From Prochilodus magdalenae (taxonomy: Eukaryota > Chordata > Actinopteri > Characiformes > Prochilodontidae), in assembly GCA_024036415.1 (NCBI GenBank), contig JAMWET010000532.1:1-64000 (forward strand): DNA of 64,000 nt, in the 5' to 3' direction. The translations under genes and the position numbers were made by a program. Positions within the stretch are counted from its first letter, which is position 1. Each line of letters starts with the position of its first letter. Below are positions 1 through 12,618 of the stretch, piece by piece. The notes below the pieces were generated by a model. That model searched no databases. It was not told the origin of the DNA and saw only the letters and a program-made list of their open reading frames with translations.

Positions 1-1642
1 TCTTAGACTTATTAAGTATCATTCAGAATATAATGGGACCAACTCATTACTGTAGCCACACTCTGCATTTAATTTTAACCTTCGGAGTGAACGTAGATAA
101 CCTAACTATACTCCCTCAGACCACAGCAGTCTCAGATCATTATCTAATCTCAGCTTTAGTCATACTACAGGTTTATCCACACAACACTGTGTTAAGCGCG
201 TTATGACATCCTCTACACCTCGTAGCTTTATTAAAAACCTCCCAGATCCGTCAAAAACTATTAGCTGTCTGTCTAAACCCACTGATCTAGATATTCTGAC
301 AAAATGCTTGGAGGACACTTTTCACTCTACTTTAAATAAAGTGACTCCATTAAAATGTAAAAGAATTAGGCAGAAGAAACTAGCTCCATGGTATAATGAT
401 CACACTCGAGCTCAGATAATTAGAGCATAAATGTGCCTGACTAAACTTGAAGTATTCCAGTGAGCCTGGAAGGACAGCCTCATAGACTATAGAAAAGCTC
501 TATGTGTAGCATGTTCATCTTATCTGTCTTCACTGATCGATAATAACAAAAATAATCCAAGATTATTTTTTGGCACAGTCTCTAAATTAACCAAGAGTCA
601 ATCTGCGACTGAACCCCAGATGCTGTTAACACACAGTAGCTATGTCCTTATGAATTTCTTCAATAACAAAATATAAATAATTAGGCTAAAAATACAAAAT
701 GCACAGTTAACAGTTACAAGTGTACTGCCCAGTAAAGCTAATGCTAATCTATAGCACAGTATAACTCCTGCGGAGAGGCTGGAATCTTTTTCTCTACTTC
801 AACAAAGAGATTTATTTCAAATCATTTCATCCTCAAAATCATCTACATGCATACTAGATCCAGTTCCGACTAGTTTACTGAAGACAGTTCTGCCAGAAAA
901 TCCCTTGAACTAGCAGTAATTAAACCCTTAATTAAGAAACCTAATCTTGATCCTTATGAGCTAGCAAACTACAGACCCATTTCAAATCTTCCATTTATAT
1001 CAAAGATTTTAGAGAAAGCTGTAGCATAACAGTTAAGCTCCTATCTGCACAGGAATAACATCCATGAAACATTCCAGTCTGGATTTAGGCCTCATCATAG
1101 CACCGAGACAGCACTAGTGAAAATTGTAAATGATCTTTTAGCATTCTCTGACAGAGGTAACTCATTCTTACTGGTCCTACTGGAACTTAGTGTAGCATTT
1201 GACACAATAGATCACTCCATCCTACTAGATAGGCTGGAAAACCTTGTAGGAGTAACAGCAAAAGCTCTTTCTTACTTAAGTGACCGCTATTAATTTGTAA
1301 ATATAAACGGTCAATCATCCACTCACACAAAAGTTAAGTTTGGTGTTCCACAGGGATCTGTCCTAGGACCTATAGTATTTACCTTATACATGCTACCATT
1401 CAGGACCATAATCAGAAAACATGACATAAACTTCCACTGCTGTGCTGATGACACATAACTGTATATCTCATTTTGACCAGATGATCCACTTCACCTTAAT
1501 AAGATGGAGGACTGTGTTAAAGACATAAAAGACTGGATGTCAAGTAACTTCCTCCTGTTGAACACGGACAAAACAGAAGTTCTGCTTCTTGGTCCCAAAA
1601 CTGTTAGAACCAAGCTGTCTGCATTACCACTCAACCTACAGT
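1..1642 (+). mobile_element. L2-type LINE fragment (endonuclease tail and reverse transcriptase), decayed
   Basis: A degenerate non-LTR retrotransposon reads on the + strand. Around 203-430 a fragment encodes the end of the endonuclease region (ends near LAPWYNDHTRA). From about 960 to 1480 the reverse transcriptase is readable with scattered stops: RPISNLPFISKILEKA, then FQSGFRPHHSTETALVK, then the palm motif region [11 protein letters not shown] (1340-1370), then a block resembling FHCCADDT, which carries the catalytic A-DD motif. These words match fish L2/CR1-group LINEs. In-frame stops (for example after KAVA and after ADDT) show it is inactive. The 5' end is outside the window. It breaks at about 1642, where a Tc1 fragment begins; LINE sequence resumes at about 3366 with part missing between. 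Confidence 0.85.
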
Positions 1643-2203
1643 GAGGAAAATAAGTATTTGAACACCCTGCGACTTTGTAAGTTCTCCCACTTAGAAATCA
1701 TGGAGGAGTCTAAAATTTTCATCTTAGGTGCATGTCCACTGTGAGAGACATAATCTAAAAAAAAAATCTGGAAATCACAATGTATGATTTTTTAATCATT
1801 TAGTGTTACTGCTGCAAATAAGTATTTGAACACCTGTGAAAATCAATGTTAATATTTGGTACAGTAGCCTTTGTTTGCAATTACAGAGGTCAAACGTTTC
1901 CTGTAGTTTTTCACCAGGTGTGCACACACTGCAGCAAGGATTTTGGCCCATTCCTCCACACAGATCTTCTCCAGATCAGCCAGGTTTCTGGGCTGTCGCT
2001 GAAAACACGGAATTTGAGCTCCCTCCAAAGATTTTCTATAGGGTTTAGGCCTGGAGACTGGCTAGGCCACTCCAGAACCTTGATATGCTTCTTACGGAGC
2101 CACTCCTTGGTTATCCTGGCTGTGTGCTTTGGGTCATTGTCATGTTGGAAGACCCAGCCACGACCCATTTTCAATGCTCTAACTGAGGGAAGGAGGTTGT
2201 TCT
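1643..2203 (-). mobile_element. Tc1/mariner fragment (family with GTGAGGAAAATAAGTATTTG end)
   Basis: The left end carries the terminal repeat of a common fish Tc1 family (GTGAGGAAAATAAGTATTTG AACACC), repeated in part near 1818. The minus strand at 2174-1911 encodes the C-terminal part of a Tc1 transposase, including [11 protein letters not shown] (second catalytic Asp) and [12 protein letters not shown] (catalytic Glu). The N-terminal half and the other terminal repeat are missing, so it is a truncated non-autonomous remnant inserted in or next to the LINE. Confidence 0.85.
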
Positions 2204-3365
2204 AAAACTTTTTCAAAACACTACACACAATTTTCTACATTTATCACAATTTTCATGAAGAACATCTTTTGTTTTCACAAGGATCACACTGATATTCACA
2301 ATTCTAAAGGTAATTGCCCTACTATGCACACTGACTCACATGAGCTAACACGTCACACAGGTTTACAAATAGCAATCAGAGCTCTAGCATAAAGGGCAAC
2401 AGGTGAGCTCTTCTGTTTTGGAGAAATGGATGCCAACATTGGAAACAGAGGCAGAGCCAGAGCCAGAGCCAGAGGAGTGAGAGTAAGAGGAGGAGGACGG
2501 GGAGGACGAGGACGAAGACGAAGACGAGGAAGGCCAATGACCATAATCTCTGATGAGAGCCGAGCCACTTTGGTTGCCCATGTGGTCTGGGCAAAGAGTA
2601 CAGCCAGATTTGAGCGGCTACACTGTAGCATCCATCATCTGGACTTTCCGAAATGAGAATGGGTAAGAAGTCTACTCTCACTAGAAAACTGCAGTACTGC
2701 ATACCAATACAGTACTCAATGAGTACAGTAGTACAGCATTGCCTGTGGACTGTTCTGTAGGACTGTAAAAATAAAGTTTATAAGTAAAATAATGTTTTAA
2801 GTATTTGGGAAATGTTTTTCTACTTTCTACTGTATTCCTACACAGTATTTACAGTATTTTACTATTTGTATTGCAGAACTGAAAGATTACCAACACAAGG
2901 TGGATTCTTCTGTTGTTTTGTGTGTAGACCACTGTATGTGCAACTTTCTGTTGGTTGGGATGTACACTGTACATCATTTTTGTGGGAAAAATAATATATT
3001 TGTTACCGAGTATTTGTGTGTTCTGAGTATGAAAACAATATTCTAAAATAGTTTACAACACACTTATGTATGTACTGTCTGTAGTAAGTGTCATTATGAT
3101 CATAGTGTTTTACATTGGGCACATCAGTGTTCAACTGGTTCTTATAAATGTCTATTCATATGATGGTTTGTGTGTGTCATCTAAAAACAAAATACCACTT
3201 TGAGAAGAGAGCATAGTTTTGAATGTAAAGTTTCATTTTGCAGGAGAATTGAGGGGTTTTGCCTATCGTGTGTGTGTTTTTTGATTTGTGTGTAGAGTTC
3301 TGAGAGTATGAGGTATGCTTTCAATAAATGTGTGTAAACAATCAAGAAAAACTGTAAATTCTGCA
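2204..3365 (+). mobile_element. Decayed IS630/Tc1-like element with Arg/Gly-rich N-terminal segment
   Basis: Between the Tc1 piece and the LINE 3' end lies about 1.1 kb of AT-rich DNA with one coding-like stretch at 2426-2655. That stretch encodes a Met, then a run of RAR/RGG/GRR repeats, then RPMTIISDESRATLVAHV. This layout, an Arg/Gly-rich leader followed by a helix-turn-helix start of the type R-x-x-ISDE-x-RATLV, is what I recall for an IS630-related transposase family in fish genomes. The catalytic DDE region is absent, so this would be an internally deleted derivative. Assignment rests on memory of the family; borders are approximate. Confidence 0.45.
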
Positions 3366-4353
3366 TTGAGTATAAAATTCTTCTACTGACGTATAAAGCT
3401 CTAAATGGCCTCGCTCCTACTTACCTTACTGAACTTATCTCATACTATGAGGTCCCAAATACCTTAGGTCCCAAAGTGCGGGTTCTCTATTAGTGCCTAG
3501 AATTAACAAAGTTACATCTGGGGGTAGTGTCAGTGTTCCGGACTCAGACACAGCCTCAATCTTTAAATCCAGGCTTAAAACCTACCTGTTTAGTCAAGCT
3601 TTTGGTAATTAGTCTTTTCTTTCTGATAGATAAAAGGTGCAGGTCTAGGGGTCCACTGACAGAGAGTGTTTGGTAAGCTGGGAATGTTGGTGCTGTTGTC
3701 CCGCTGCTCTTCATGTTCACTCAGGTTTGTTGACGGTGGAGGAGAGGGGCGCTGACTTCTCAGGGAACCCTCATGTCTGTGTGACCTTCTGGCTCTCCCT
3801 TTTTAGTTATGCTGTAATAGCCAGGCCTGCCGGAGTCACTGCTGCACTCTGTTTACACCATATAGTGTGTTCAGGTCTTCTGTCAGAGCTAACAGTGCGT
3901 CTGTTCTCTTTGTCTGAGCTGAATTGCTGCCCATCCTGTGGAGCCTGATGCTGTTGCTACATCTGCTCTGACTGGGAGCCACTGCTTTTCTTTAACCCCC
4001 ATGAAGTTCCTAGCTGTCCTGCACTGTGGAAACTTGGCCTGCGTCCTGCTGACCCATTTGATGACCCAGCTACTTAATTACAGACTAATCAGACATTTAT
4101 TATTCTACCCTACAAACACTATACACTCCATTCTTGTGCTGCCTTGTATCTTGTGTTGACCCGAGGAGTATGGGTTCCCCTTTTGAGTCTTGGTTCCTCT
4201 CGAGGTTTTCTCCTTCCTAGCTAAGGGAGTTTTCCTTGCCGCTGTCACCCTTCGGCTTGCTCACTGGGGGCTCGAACACCAGTTTCTTTGTAAAGCTGCT
4301 TTGTGACAACATCTGTTGTAAAAAGTGCTATATAAATAAATGCTGACTTGATT
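3366..4353 (+). mobile_element. L2-type LINE 3' end
   Basis: Sequence such as AAATTCTTCTACTGACGTAT AAAGCTCTAAATGGC (about 3375-3410), the CCAGGCTTAAAACCTACCTG block (3568-3590), TGGTTCCTCTCGAGGTTTTC (about 4190) and the terminal GTGCTATATAAATAAATGCT GACTTGA (4326-4352) are typical of the 3' end of fish L2 LINEs. This is the continuation of the fragment at 1-1642 after the nested insertions. Short ORFs at 3670-3948 and 3938-4159 are chance frames in this 3' region. Confidence 0.8.
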
Positions 4354-5347
4354 TGTTTTGGTATGAACAGTGGCGCTTTGGTGTGTCTTCTGCACCCATA
4401 TCCCATACCGGTTCAATTGCGTACATCTAATTAATACATTTATGAAATTATCATTTCTCCCCAGAAAAACAGATGTTCAGAAGTTTGTAGGCATGTTCTA
4501 ATCCAGCGTTATGTCTGAAAACAAGGGTATTAATAGAAATGTTGCTCATTCTAAAGATTAGATTGGATAGAGTATGTACATATACATACTAAATATTCTA
4601 CACTAAAATACTTATAGACATAGTGTATAAGTCTTGTAAAGAAATTATTCAGAATTCAGACTTTCTTCCTTAATTCTGTTCTGAATTTTCAGAAGGACAG
4701 AAAACTTTTTTGTAGTGCCAGTTTTGCATGTGCTCATAGCTAAGGCTGATAATCCAAGCATACCCGCTTGACTCTGCCTTTCTTTCATTTTACACGAACA
4801 TTAAAATTAGCAATATAATATATCCACCTATTCAGCAGTTCTACATAAACACTTTGCAACATTTTCCAAACACACATTGGGCAATCTAAGAGTAACGGTG
4901 TGACCACAGACTGCATTGTAAGTGGTGCAGTGGCTTCCAAGTTACACAGCCGGTCTTCAGTAATACTGCTGTTTCAGCGTTCTTTGTGGAAGGGCATGTT
5001 ATGCAAGCCTGTAAAAGAGGAAATGAAAGCACTCCTCATCCTTTCCTGGATGGCCCTGTGACACATCTTTAACTGAATATGCGATCCCAGGCCTACAACT
5101 GAACTGCAAAAACATTTTTATTTGCATAGCAATGACACTCAGACATGACACAGAGGAGCATAAGGCTATGTTTAAGTTAATGACTTTCACATGGATGTGC
5201 AATGTATGTTTGGAAAGTGCAGAATCACTGAATTCCTAGGTACTAAGACTGATTGTATGACTAATTGTATAACTAATGGTATGACTAATATTTTATCTTT
5301 GTAAAATGTCTGGAATAATCAAGGACACACACACAAATCATTTATTT
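4354..5347. other. Non-coding stretch with a copy of the intergenic upstream repeat
   Basis: No gene is visible. Positions about 4985-5085 (GGGCATGTTATGCAAGCCTG, then AGAGGAAATGAAAGCACTCC, then TCATCCTTTCCTGGATGGCC CTGTGACAC, then AACTGAATATGC) match sequence near 40810-40900 and 42855-42950, upstream of the second receptor gene. This is probably part of the ancestral segment duplicated together with the receptor. Confidence 0.6.
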
Positions 5348-5814
5348 TCACTATTAGTTCTGTTAGTTCACTATTTGTTCTGTTAGTTCATTAGTAGTTC
5401 TGTTAGTTCACTATTAGTTCTGTTAGTTCATTAGTAGTTCTGTTAGTTCACTATTAGTTCTGTTAGTTCACTATTAGTTCTGTTAGTTCATTAGTAGTTC
5501 TGTTAGTTCACTATTAGTTTTGTTGGTTCACTTAGTTCTGTTATTTCACTTTTAGTTCTGTTAGTTCACTATTAGTTCTGTTAGTTCACTATTAGTTCTG
5601 TTAGTTCACTTTTAGTTCTGTTAGTTGACTATTAGTTCTGTTAGTTCACTATCAGTTCTGTTAGTTCACTGTTAGTTCTGTTAGTTCACTTTTAGTTCTG
5701 TTAGTTCACTATTAGTTCTGTTAGTTCACTATTATTTCTGTTAGTTCACTATTAGTTCTGTTAGTTCACTATTAGTTCTGTTAGTTCACTATTAGTTCTG
5801 TTAGTTCACTATTA
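5348..5814. repeat. 20-bp minisatellite, about 23 units
   Basis: Tandem copies of a 20-bp unit, ACTATTAGTTCTGTTAGTTC, with single-base variants (CATTAGTAG, CTTTTAG, CTATCAG). The orientation is the same as the array at 18177-18433 and opposite to the arrays at 8934, 10566 and 12342. The array abuts a Tc1 terminus at 5815. Confidence 0.95.
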
Positions 5815-6674
5815 CAGTGGGGTGCGAAAGTTTGGGCAGCGTTGTTAATTCTCCTGATTTACTCTTATAAAGCATTGATTGTTTGGATAAAAAAATTCCG
5901 TTAAATATATCATATAGGAGACAAACAGTGATATTTGAGAAGTGAAATGAAGTTTTACAGAAAGTGTGCAATAATTGTCTAAACAAAAGTAGGCAGGTGC
6001 ATAAATTTGGGCACCAAAAAAAAAAAACTTTAGTACATCCTCCTTTCGCAGAAATAACAGCCTCTAAACGCTTCCTATAGCTTCTAATGAGAGTCTGGAT
6101 TGTGACTGAAGGTATTTTAGATCATTCTTCTTTACAAAACATCTCTAGTTCATTCAGGTTTGATGGTTTCCGAGCACGGACAGCTCTCTTTAAGTGACAC
6201 CACAGATTTTCAATAATATTCAGGTCTGGGGACTGAGATGGCCATTCCAGAACGTTATACTTGTTCCTCTGCATGAATGCATTAGTAGATTTTGAGCAGT
6301 GTTTAGGGTCGTTGTCTTGTTGGAAGATCCAGCCCCGGAGCAGCTTCAGCTTTGTCACTGATTCCTGGACATTGGTCTCCAGAATCTGCTGATATTGATT
6401 GGAATCCATGCGTCCCTCAACTTTAACAAGATTCCCAGTCCCTCTACTGGCCACACAGCCCCACAGCATGATGGAACCATCACCAAATTTTACTGTAGGT
6501 AGCAGGTGTTTTTCTTGGAGTGCTGTGTTCTTTTTCCTCCATGCATAACGGCCCTTGTTATGCCCAAATAACACAGCACCTTATTCCAAAATGAAGCTGG
6601 CTTGTCCAAATTTGCTTTAGCATACCTCAAGCGGCTCTGTTTGTGATGTGTGGGGAGAAAAGGCTTCCTCTGCA
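5815..6674 (-). mobile_element. Truncated Tc1 element (CAGTGGGGTGCGAAAG family), transposase frameshifted
   Basis: It begins with the terminal repeat CAGTGGGGTGCGAAAGTTTG, also seen at 37897 and 48463. The minus strand encodes the C-terminal two-thirds of a Tc1 transposase (6574-6122): GYVAWRKK-type block, FQQDNDPKHCSKS (catalytic Asp), LNIIENLWCHLKRAV (catalytic Glu). The upstream part continues in another frame (6675-6490), so the reading frame is broken. Compared with the full element at 37897-39488, the homology stops at the GCTTCCTCTGCATC position, exactly where the palindrome begins. The N-terminal helix-turn-helix region and distal repeat are lost. Confidence 0.9.
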
Positions 6675-7539
6675 TCGTCGAGAGTTATTTAGAGCAAATT
6701 GTCTCTGCAATTAAAGTAGTTGGTTCATTTCATTTTCATGACATTATCATGCATGCTTGTGAATCATTTAAGGGAAGAGATGTGACACATATGCATCACT
6801 TACAAACATACACACATCATTAAGAATCACACCATGGTAAGTGAAATCCTCCTAAATCTAGTATACCTCATTTTTCTCATTCAGAGAATATGTATTTTAA
6901 ATGATATTATTATTTTGGCAGACGTTATTTTCAGTGCTATTTTCAAATTACAATATCAATATAGTCAATTGTTTGAGACCAACTGAAGAAGTAAATGGAA
7001 ACAGGTATGCTCCAGCCTAAGTACAAGTTGTATAATAGCAGGGCATGTTAACCATCCAGAGAGAATTGTTTTCCTAGTAGTACACAACCTGGTCTATGTG
7101 CATTCAAGTCCAACAAAGCTGTTTAGGGAAAGTAGGGAGTAAGTAAGTAGTGAAAGTAGTGAACTGTAAGTAGGGAAAAAAAAAAAAAACCTTGTTGGAC
7201 ACTACTTATTTAAAACTGTAGCTGAATTCCTCTGTACCAGGGGTGCGTTTCCCACATGTAAATTATTTTAGTTTACTGACATGTCTCCTTCTACTGCTCC
7301 TGCGTCATCGATGACATCATCACCAGGAACTAAGCTTCTAACCACAGGTCTACAGCTGTAGTTCCAACTACACAACTTAACAAGTGCTTGTGAACATTTG
7401 AACGAACTACTAACATCGTTACCACCGTAGTTTCAACCATAGTTTTGGAAAACACTTGCTTCTCACCTGTATCGTTCCAACTATGTAAGTTGCTAACATA
7501 GTTGATATTACCAAAGGTATGATATCCCATTAAAAAACT

Positions 7540-8340
7540 TCATGTGGCCTTCAGATTAGCTCAAGAACTGTGCATAGAGAGCCTAATGGAATTGTTATCC
7601 ATGGGCCAGCAACTGCATCCAAGCCTTACATCACTAAGCACAATACAAAGTGTCACACGCAGTTTGGGAATGGCCCCTTCCTGTTCTGTCCATGAAGACA
7701 TGGATGAGGGAGTTGGGTGAGGGGTGTGGAAGTACTGCCTGACGAGTCTTGAACTTAACCTGACCTCAACAAATGTGTCTGACCTCACATATGCACTTCT
7801 GGAAGAATGGTCTAAAATTCCCATAAACACATTCCTAAACTTTATGGAAAGCCTTCCCAGAAGAGTTGAAACTGTTATGGCTGCAAAGGGTGGGCCAACA
7901 CCATATTAGGCCTTATGGATTAAGAATGGGATGACACTTCATAAGTTCATATGCGTTGGAAGGCAGACGAGTGAATACTTCTGGAAATATAGTGCATGTA
8001 TATTGGATCGCCAGATGGAGAAGCTTGATTCATCACTCCAGAGAACGCGTCTGTGCTGCTCTAGGCAGCATGCTTTACACAACTGCATTCGGTGCTTTGC
8101 ATTGCACGTGGTGATGTAAAGTTTGGAGGTCTGTAGTGATTGATTCTTCGGGAAAGTTGGTAACCTTGCGTACTAACTTGCATACTATGCATACTCATGG
8201 CTGAGTGACTGTCGTTCCCAATAGCTTCCACATTGTTAAAATACAACTGACATTTGACTGTGGAATATTTAGTAGTGAGGAAATTTAATGACTGGATTTG
8301 CACAGGTGGCATCCTATCACAGTACCATGCTGGAACCCAC
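7540..8340. mobile_element. Tc1 fragments (CACTATATTGCCAAAAGTAT family) inside the left arm
   Basis: Two rearranged pieces of a second fish Tc1 family. The text GCCTTACATCACTAAGCACA (about 7621) and the coding-like YALLEEWSKIPIN...GGPTPY (7784-7907, + strand) are transposase C-terminal remnants. The 7990-8340 segment contains CAGAGAACGCGTCTGTGCTG CTC and GTGGCATCCTATCACAGTAC. Frames are broken and neither piece is complete. Confidence 0.8.
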
Positions 8341-8933
8341 TAATCTCCTGAGGGCGACCCAAGGTTTCACTATTTTTTTTAAAAGAAAAAATCAAAAAGA
8401 AAATCTTATTTAACATTAAATAACCAGTAATGGCAGATTTTTTTGCCATTTTAAATTATTGATATTGTTCAAAATATGAACCACTGTTATAAATGAACAA
8501 CTTAATAAATTTCTCTGTCATAATTGAAAAGAGGTTGGATGATTAGTTTCAGGATTTTGTTTGAGTCAATCATTTAGATTGTTGCACATTATGTACACAT
8601 AGTACTGTAAAGAAATCAACATCATTTGGATTAGATCTTGATTGTTTCGGGATAACGTGAGGAAATTGAGTGTTCTCAAGCCCAACCCAGTGTGATGCCT
8701 CTATCTGAGATAACTGGAAACTAAACTTTTTATTAGAATTGAATATTAATTTAACCCTCTAATAGAATAAAACAGTTGGTACTTGGTATCATTTGTTGGT
8801 TGATTACTGGTTTTACTGGTTCAAAAACTCCAAAATCACCTGAGAGCAGATCAAATGTCATTATTACTGTTTTTACACTCAATTAAAAAAAAGAGAACTA
8901 AGAACTAATATTACTATTACAAGAACCAATAAT

Positions 8934-9232
8934 AACAGAACTAATAGTGAACTAACAGAACTAATAGTGAACTAACAGAACTAATAGTGAACTAACAGAA
9001 CTAATAATGAACTAACAGAACTAATAGTGAACTAACAGAACTAATAGTGAACTAACAGAACTAATAGTGAACTAACAGAACTGATAGTGAAATAACAGAA
9101 CTAATAGTGAACTAACAGAACTGATAGTGAACTAACAGAACTAATAGTGAACTAACAGAACTGATAGTGAACTAACAGAACTAATAGTGAACTAACAAAA
9201 CTAATAGTGAACTAACAGAACTAATAATGAAC
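8934..9232. repeat. 20-bp minisatellite array in unit 1
   Basis: Tandem AACTAATAGTGAACTAACAG units (about 15), variants AACTGATAG and AACTAATAATG. Confidence 0.95.
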
Positions 9233-10565
9233 TCCCAGGAGAAAAAAAGTACACTGAAGTATATTTAATTTAAGTATACTTAGTACACTTCTTTGCACTC
9301 ATGATTAATGTACTGAAAGTGTGCTATTTTTGACATACTATGTACTTAGTATACTAAATATAAATCATTAGTACAATTAAAAATATACTTAAATAGAACT
9401 AAGTATACTTGACTGTACTATTTTGAGACACCACTAAGATGATTTTAAATACACTTAAGTACATCTTTTCAAAAATACACTTTATTTTAACTAAGAATCT
9501 ATTTGAATCCACCTTTCAGGAAACTGTTAATATACTAACAATATACAGGAAACATATTTATAACTTAATCAAAATGTCTTGATAATACACTGTAATTATG
9601 CTGTAAATACATTTGTAAATATATTTAGTAAAATAAATATAATATATAATAACATTACTTTACATAACAACATTACAAGCCTATTTTAGTGTACTTTTCA
9701 CACTTTCATAATTTAAAAGAATGAATGAGTTTATCTGTAAGTGTGCAGTTAGCGATAAATATATTTAAATACATTTTTACTACACTGTACTGTGTCAGTA
9801 CAGTGGTCAGTTAAGTGCACTTGATTAAAATAAAGTGGCAGTTAAGTTGAGCTAATAATACATTATTAACACATTAAGCACAATCACAGAATTATAAAAT
9901 TAGTTTCAATTGAAGTACTGATAATCTTGACTATATATAGGGTACTTTTTTAAACATACTTTCAAAACATTTTTATACATTCTTGAATGTGTGATTGATT
10001 TTATTGGCGTCAAAGAAACGTTTACAACAATCACAAAAACAATTTTTAGTGCAAAACATTCAGAACATTCAGACACGTGCAGAGATTATTTATTTGAATC
10101 CAGAATAGATCTATGCCAGTTTCAGAAAATTAACAATTAAGTTATCAAATCTCTTGAACATAATTTCACAACAAAGTGCTTGCTGCTTACTGTTTCATTT
10201 TGGACACAACATTTTCATTGTTGCATTTTCTTCTAATAATGGCTCTCACTTCAGACACCTTGGTTCCTGGAAACTCCAAAAGTACAGCATCTGTACAAGA
10301 CAAAAATAACAATCAAAATGATGAATAATGCTTTTCTGCAAAGATAACTGGAAACTAAACTTTTTATTAGAATTGAATATTAATTTAACCCTCAAATAGA
10401 ATAAAACAGTTGGTACTTGGTATCATTTGTTGGTTGATTACTGGTTTTACTGGTTCAAAAACTCCAAAATCACCTGAGAGCAGATCAAATGTCATTATTA
10501 CTGTTTTTACACTCAATTAAAAAAAAGAGAACTAAGAACTAATATTACTATTACAAGAACCAATA

Positions 10566-10986
10566 ATAACAGAACTAATAGTGAACTAACAGAACTAATA
10601 GTGAACTAACAGAACTAATAGTGAACTAACAGAACTAATAATGAACTAACAGAACTAATAGTGAACTAACAGAACTAATAGTGAACTAACAGAACTAATA
10701 GTGAACTAACAGAACTAATAGTGAACTAACAGAACTAATAATGAACTAACAGAACTAATAGTGAACTAACAGAACTAATAATGAACTAACAGAACTAATA
10801 GTGAACTAACAGAACTAACAGTAAACTAACAGAACTGATAGTGAAATAACAGAACTAATAGTGAACTAACAGAACTGATAGTGAACTAACAGAACTAATA
10901 GTGAACTAACAGAACTGATAGTGAACTAACAGAACTAATAGTGAACTAACAAAACTAATAGTGAACTAACAGAACTAATAATGAAC
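10566..10986. repeat. 20-bp minisatellite array in unit 2
   Basis: Same unit as in unit 1, about 21 copies. Part of the array appears internally amplified (blocks of AATAGTGAACTAACAGAACT with repeated AATAATG variants). Confidence 0.95.
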
Positions 10987-12341
10987 TCCCAGGAGAAAAA
11001 AAGTACACTGAAGTATATTTAATTTAAGTATACTTAGTACACTTCTTTGCACTCATGATTAATGTACTGAAAGTGTGCTATTTTTGACATACTATGTACT
11101 TAGTATACTAAATATAAATCATTAGTACAATTAAAAATATACTTAAATAGAACTAAGTATACTTGACTGTACTATTTTGAGACACCACTAAGATGATTTT
11201 AAATACACTTAAGTACATCTTTTCAAAAATACACTTTATTTTAACTAAGAATCTATTTGAATCCACCTTTCAGGAAACTGTTAATAGCCTATACTAACAA
11301 TATACAGAAAACATATTTTATAACTTAATCAAAAAATGTCTTGATAATACACTGTAATTATGCTGTAAATACATTTGTAAATATATTTAGTAAAATAAAT
11401 ATAATATATAATAACATTACTTTACATAACAACATTACAAGCCTATTTTTAGTGTACTTTTCACACTTTCATAATTTTTAAAAGAATGAATGAGTTTATC
11501 TGTAAGTGTTGCAGTTAGCGATAAAATATATTTAAATACATTTTTTTACTACACTGTACTGTGTCAGTACAGTGGTCAGTTAAGTGCACTTGATTAAAAT
11601 AAAGTGGCAGTTAAGTTGAGCTAATAATACATTTATTAACACATTAAGCACAATCACAGAATTTTTATCAAAAATTAGTTCAAATTGAAGTACTGATAAT
11701 CTTGACTATATATAGGGTACTTTTTAAACATACTTCAAAACATTTTTATACATTCTTGAATGTGTGATTTTATTGGCGTCAAAGAACGTTTACAACAATC
11801 ACAAAACATTTTTAGTGCAAACATTCAGACACGTGCAGAGATTATTTATTTGAATCCAGAATAGATCTATGCCAGTTTCAGAAAATTAACAATTAAGTTA
11901 TCAAATCTCTTGAACATAATTTCACAACAAAGTGCTTGCTGCTTACTGTTTCATTTTGGACCACACAACATTTTCATTGTTGCATTTTCTTCTAATAATG
12001 GCTCTCACTTCAGACACCTTGGTTCCTGGAAACTCCAAAAGTACAGCATCTGTACAAGACAAAAATAACAATCAAAATGATGAATAATGCTTTTCTGCAA
12101 AGATAACTGGAAACTAAACTTTTTATTAGAATTGAATATTAATTTAACCCTCAAATAGAATAAAACAGTTGGTACTTGGTATCATTTGTTGGTTGATTAC
12201 TGGTTTTACTGGTTCAAAAACTCCAAAATCACCTGAGAGCAGATCAAATGTCATTATTACTGTTTTTTTTTACACTACTCAATTCAAAAGAAAAAAAAGA
12301 GAACTAAAGAACTAATATTACTATTACAAGAACCAATAATA

Positions 12342-12618
12342 ACAGAACTAATAGTGAACTAACAGAACTAATAGTGAACTAACAGAACTAATAGTGAACT
12401 AACAGAACTAATAATGAACTAACAGAACTAATAGTGAACTAACAGAACTAATAGTGAACTAACAGAACTGATAGTGAAATAACAGAACTAATAGTGAACT
12501 AACAGAACTGATAGTGAACTAACAGAACTAATAGTGAACTAACAGAACTGATAGTGAACTAACAGAACTAATAGTGAACTAACAAAACTAATAGTGAACT
12601 AACAGAACTAATAATGAA
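12342..12618. repeat. 20-bp minisatellite array in unit 3
   Basis: Same 20-bp unit, about 14 copies. The order of variant units closely matches unit 1. Confidence 0.95.

Larger units (their letters stand above)
6675..9786. repeat. Left arm of the large inverted repeat
   Basis: This arm is the reverse complement of 17637-21147 with indels. The largest visible difference is at about 7532, where the right arm has roughly 0.4 kb more (19895-20312), mainly Tc1 sequence. The arm holds Tc1 pieces (7540-8340), a segment with CCAGTAATGGCAGA, GATAACTGGAAACTAAACTT and, from 8934, the minisatellite. Confidence 0.85.

Noticed and set aside
2353..2702. Open frames on the minus strand rich in Ser, Pro or Leu
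   Set aside because: They are antisense readings of the GA-rich repeat that encodes the Arg/Gly tract.
5348..5814. Regular 20-bp repeats resembling a CRISPR array
   Set aside because: Units are contiguous with no unique spacers, in a vertebrate background; it is a minisatellite.
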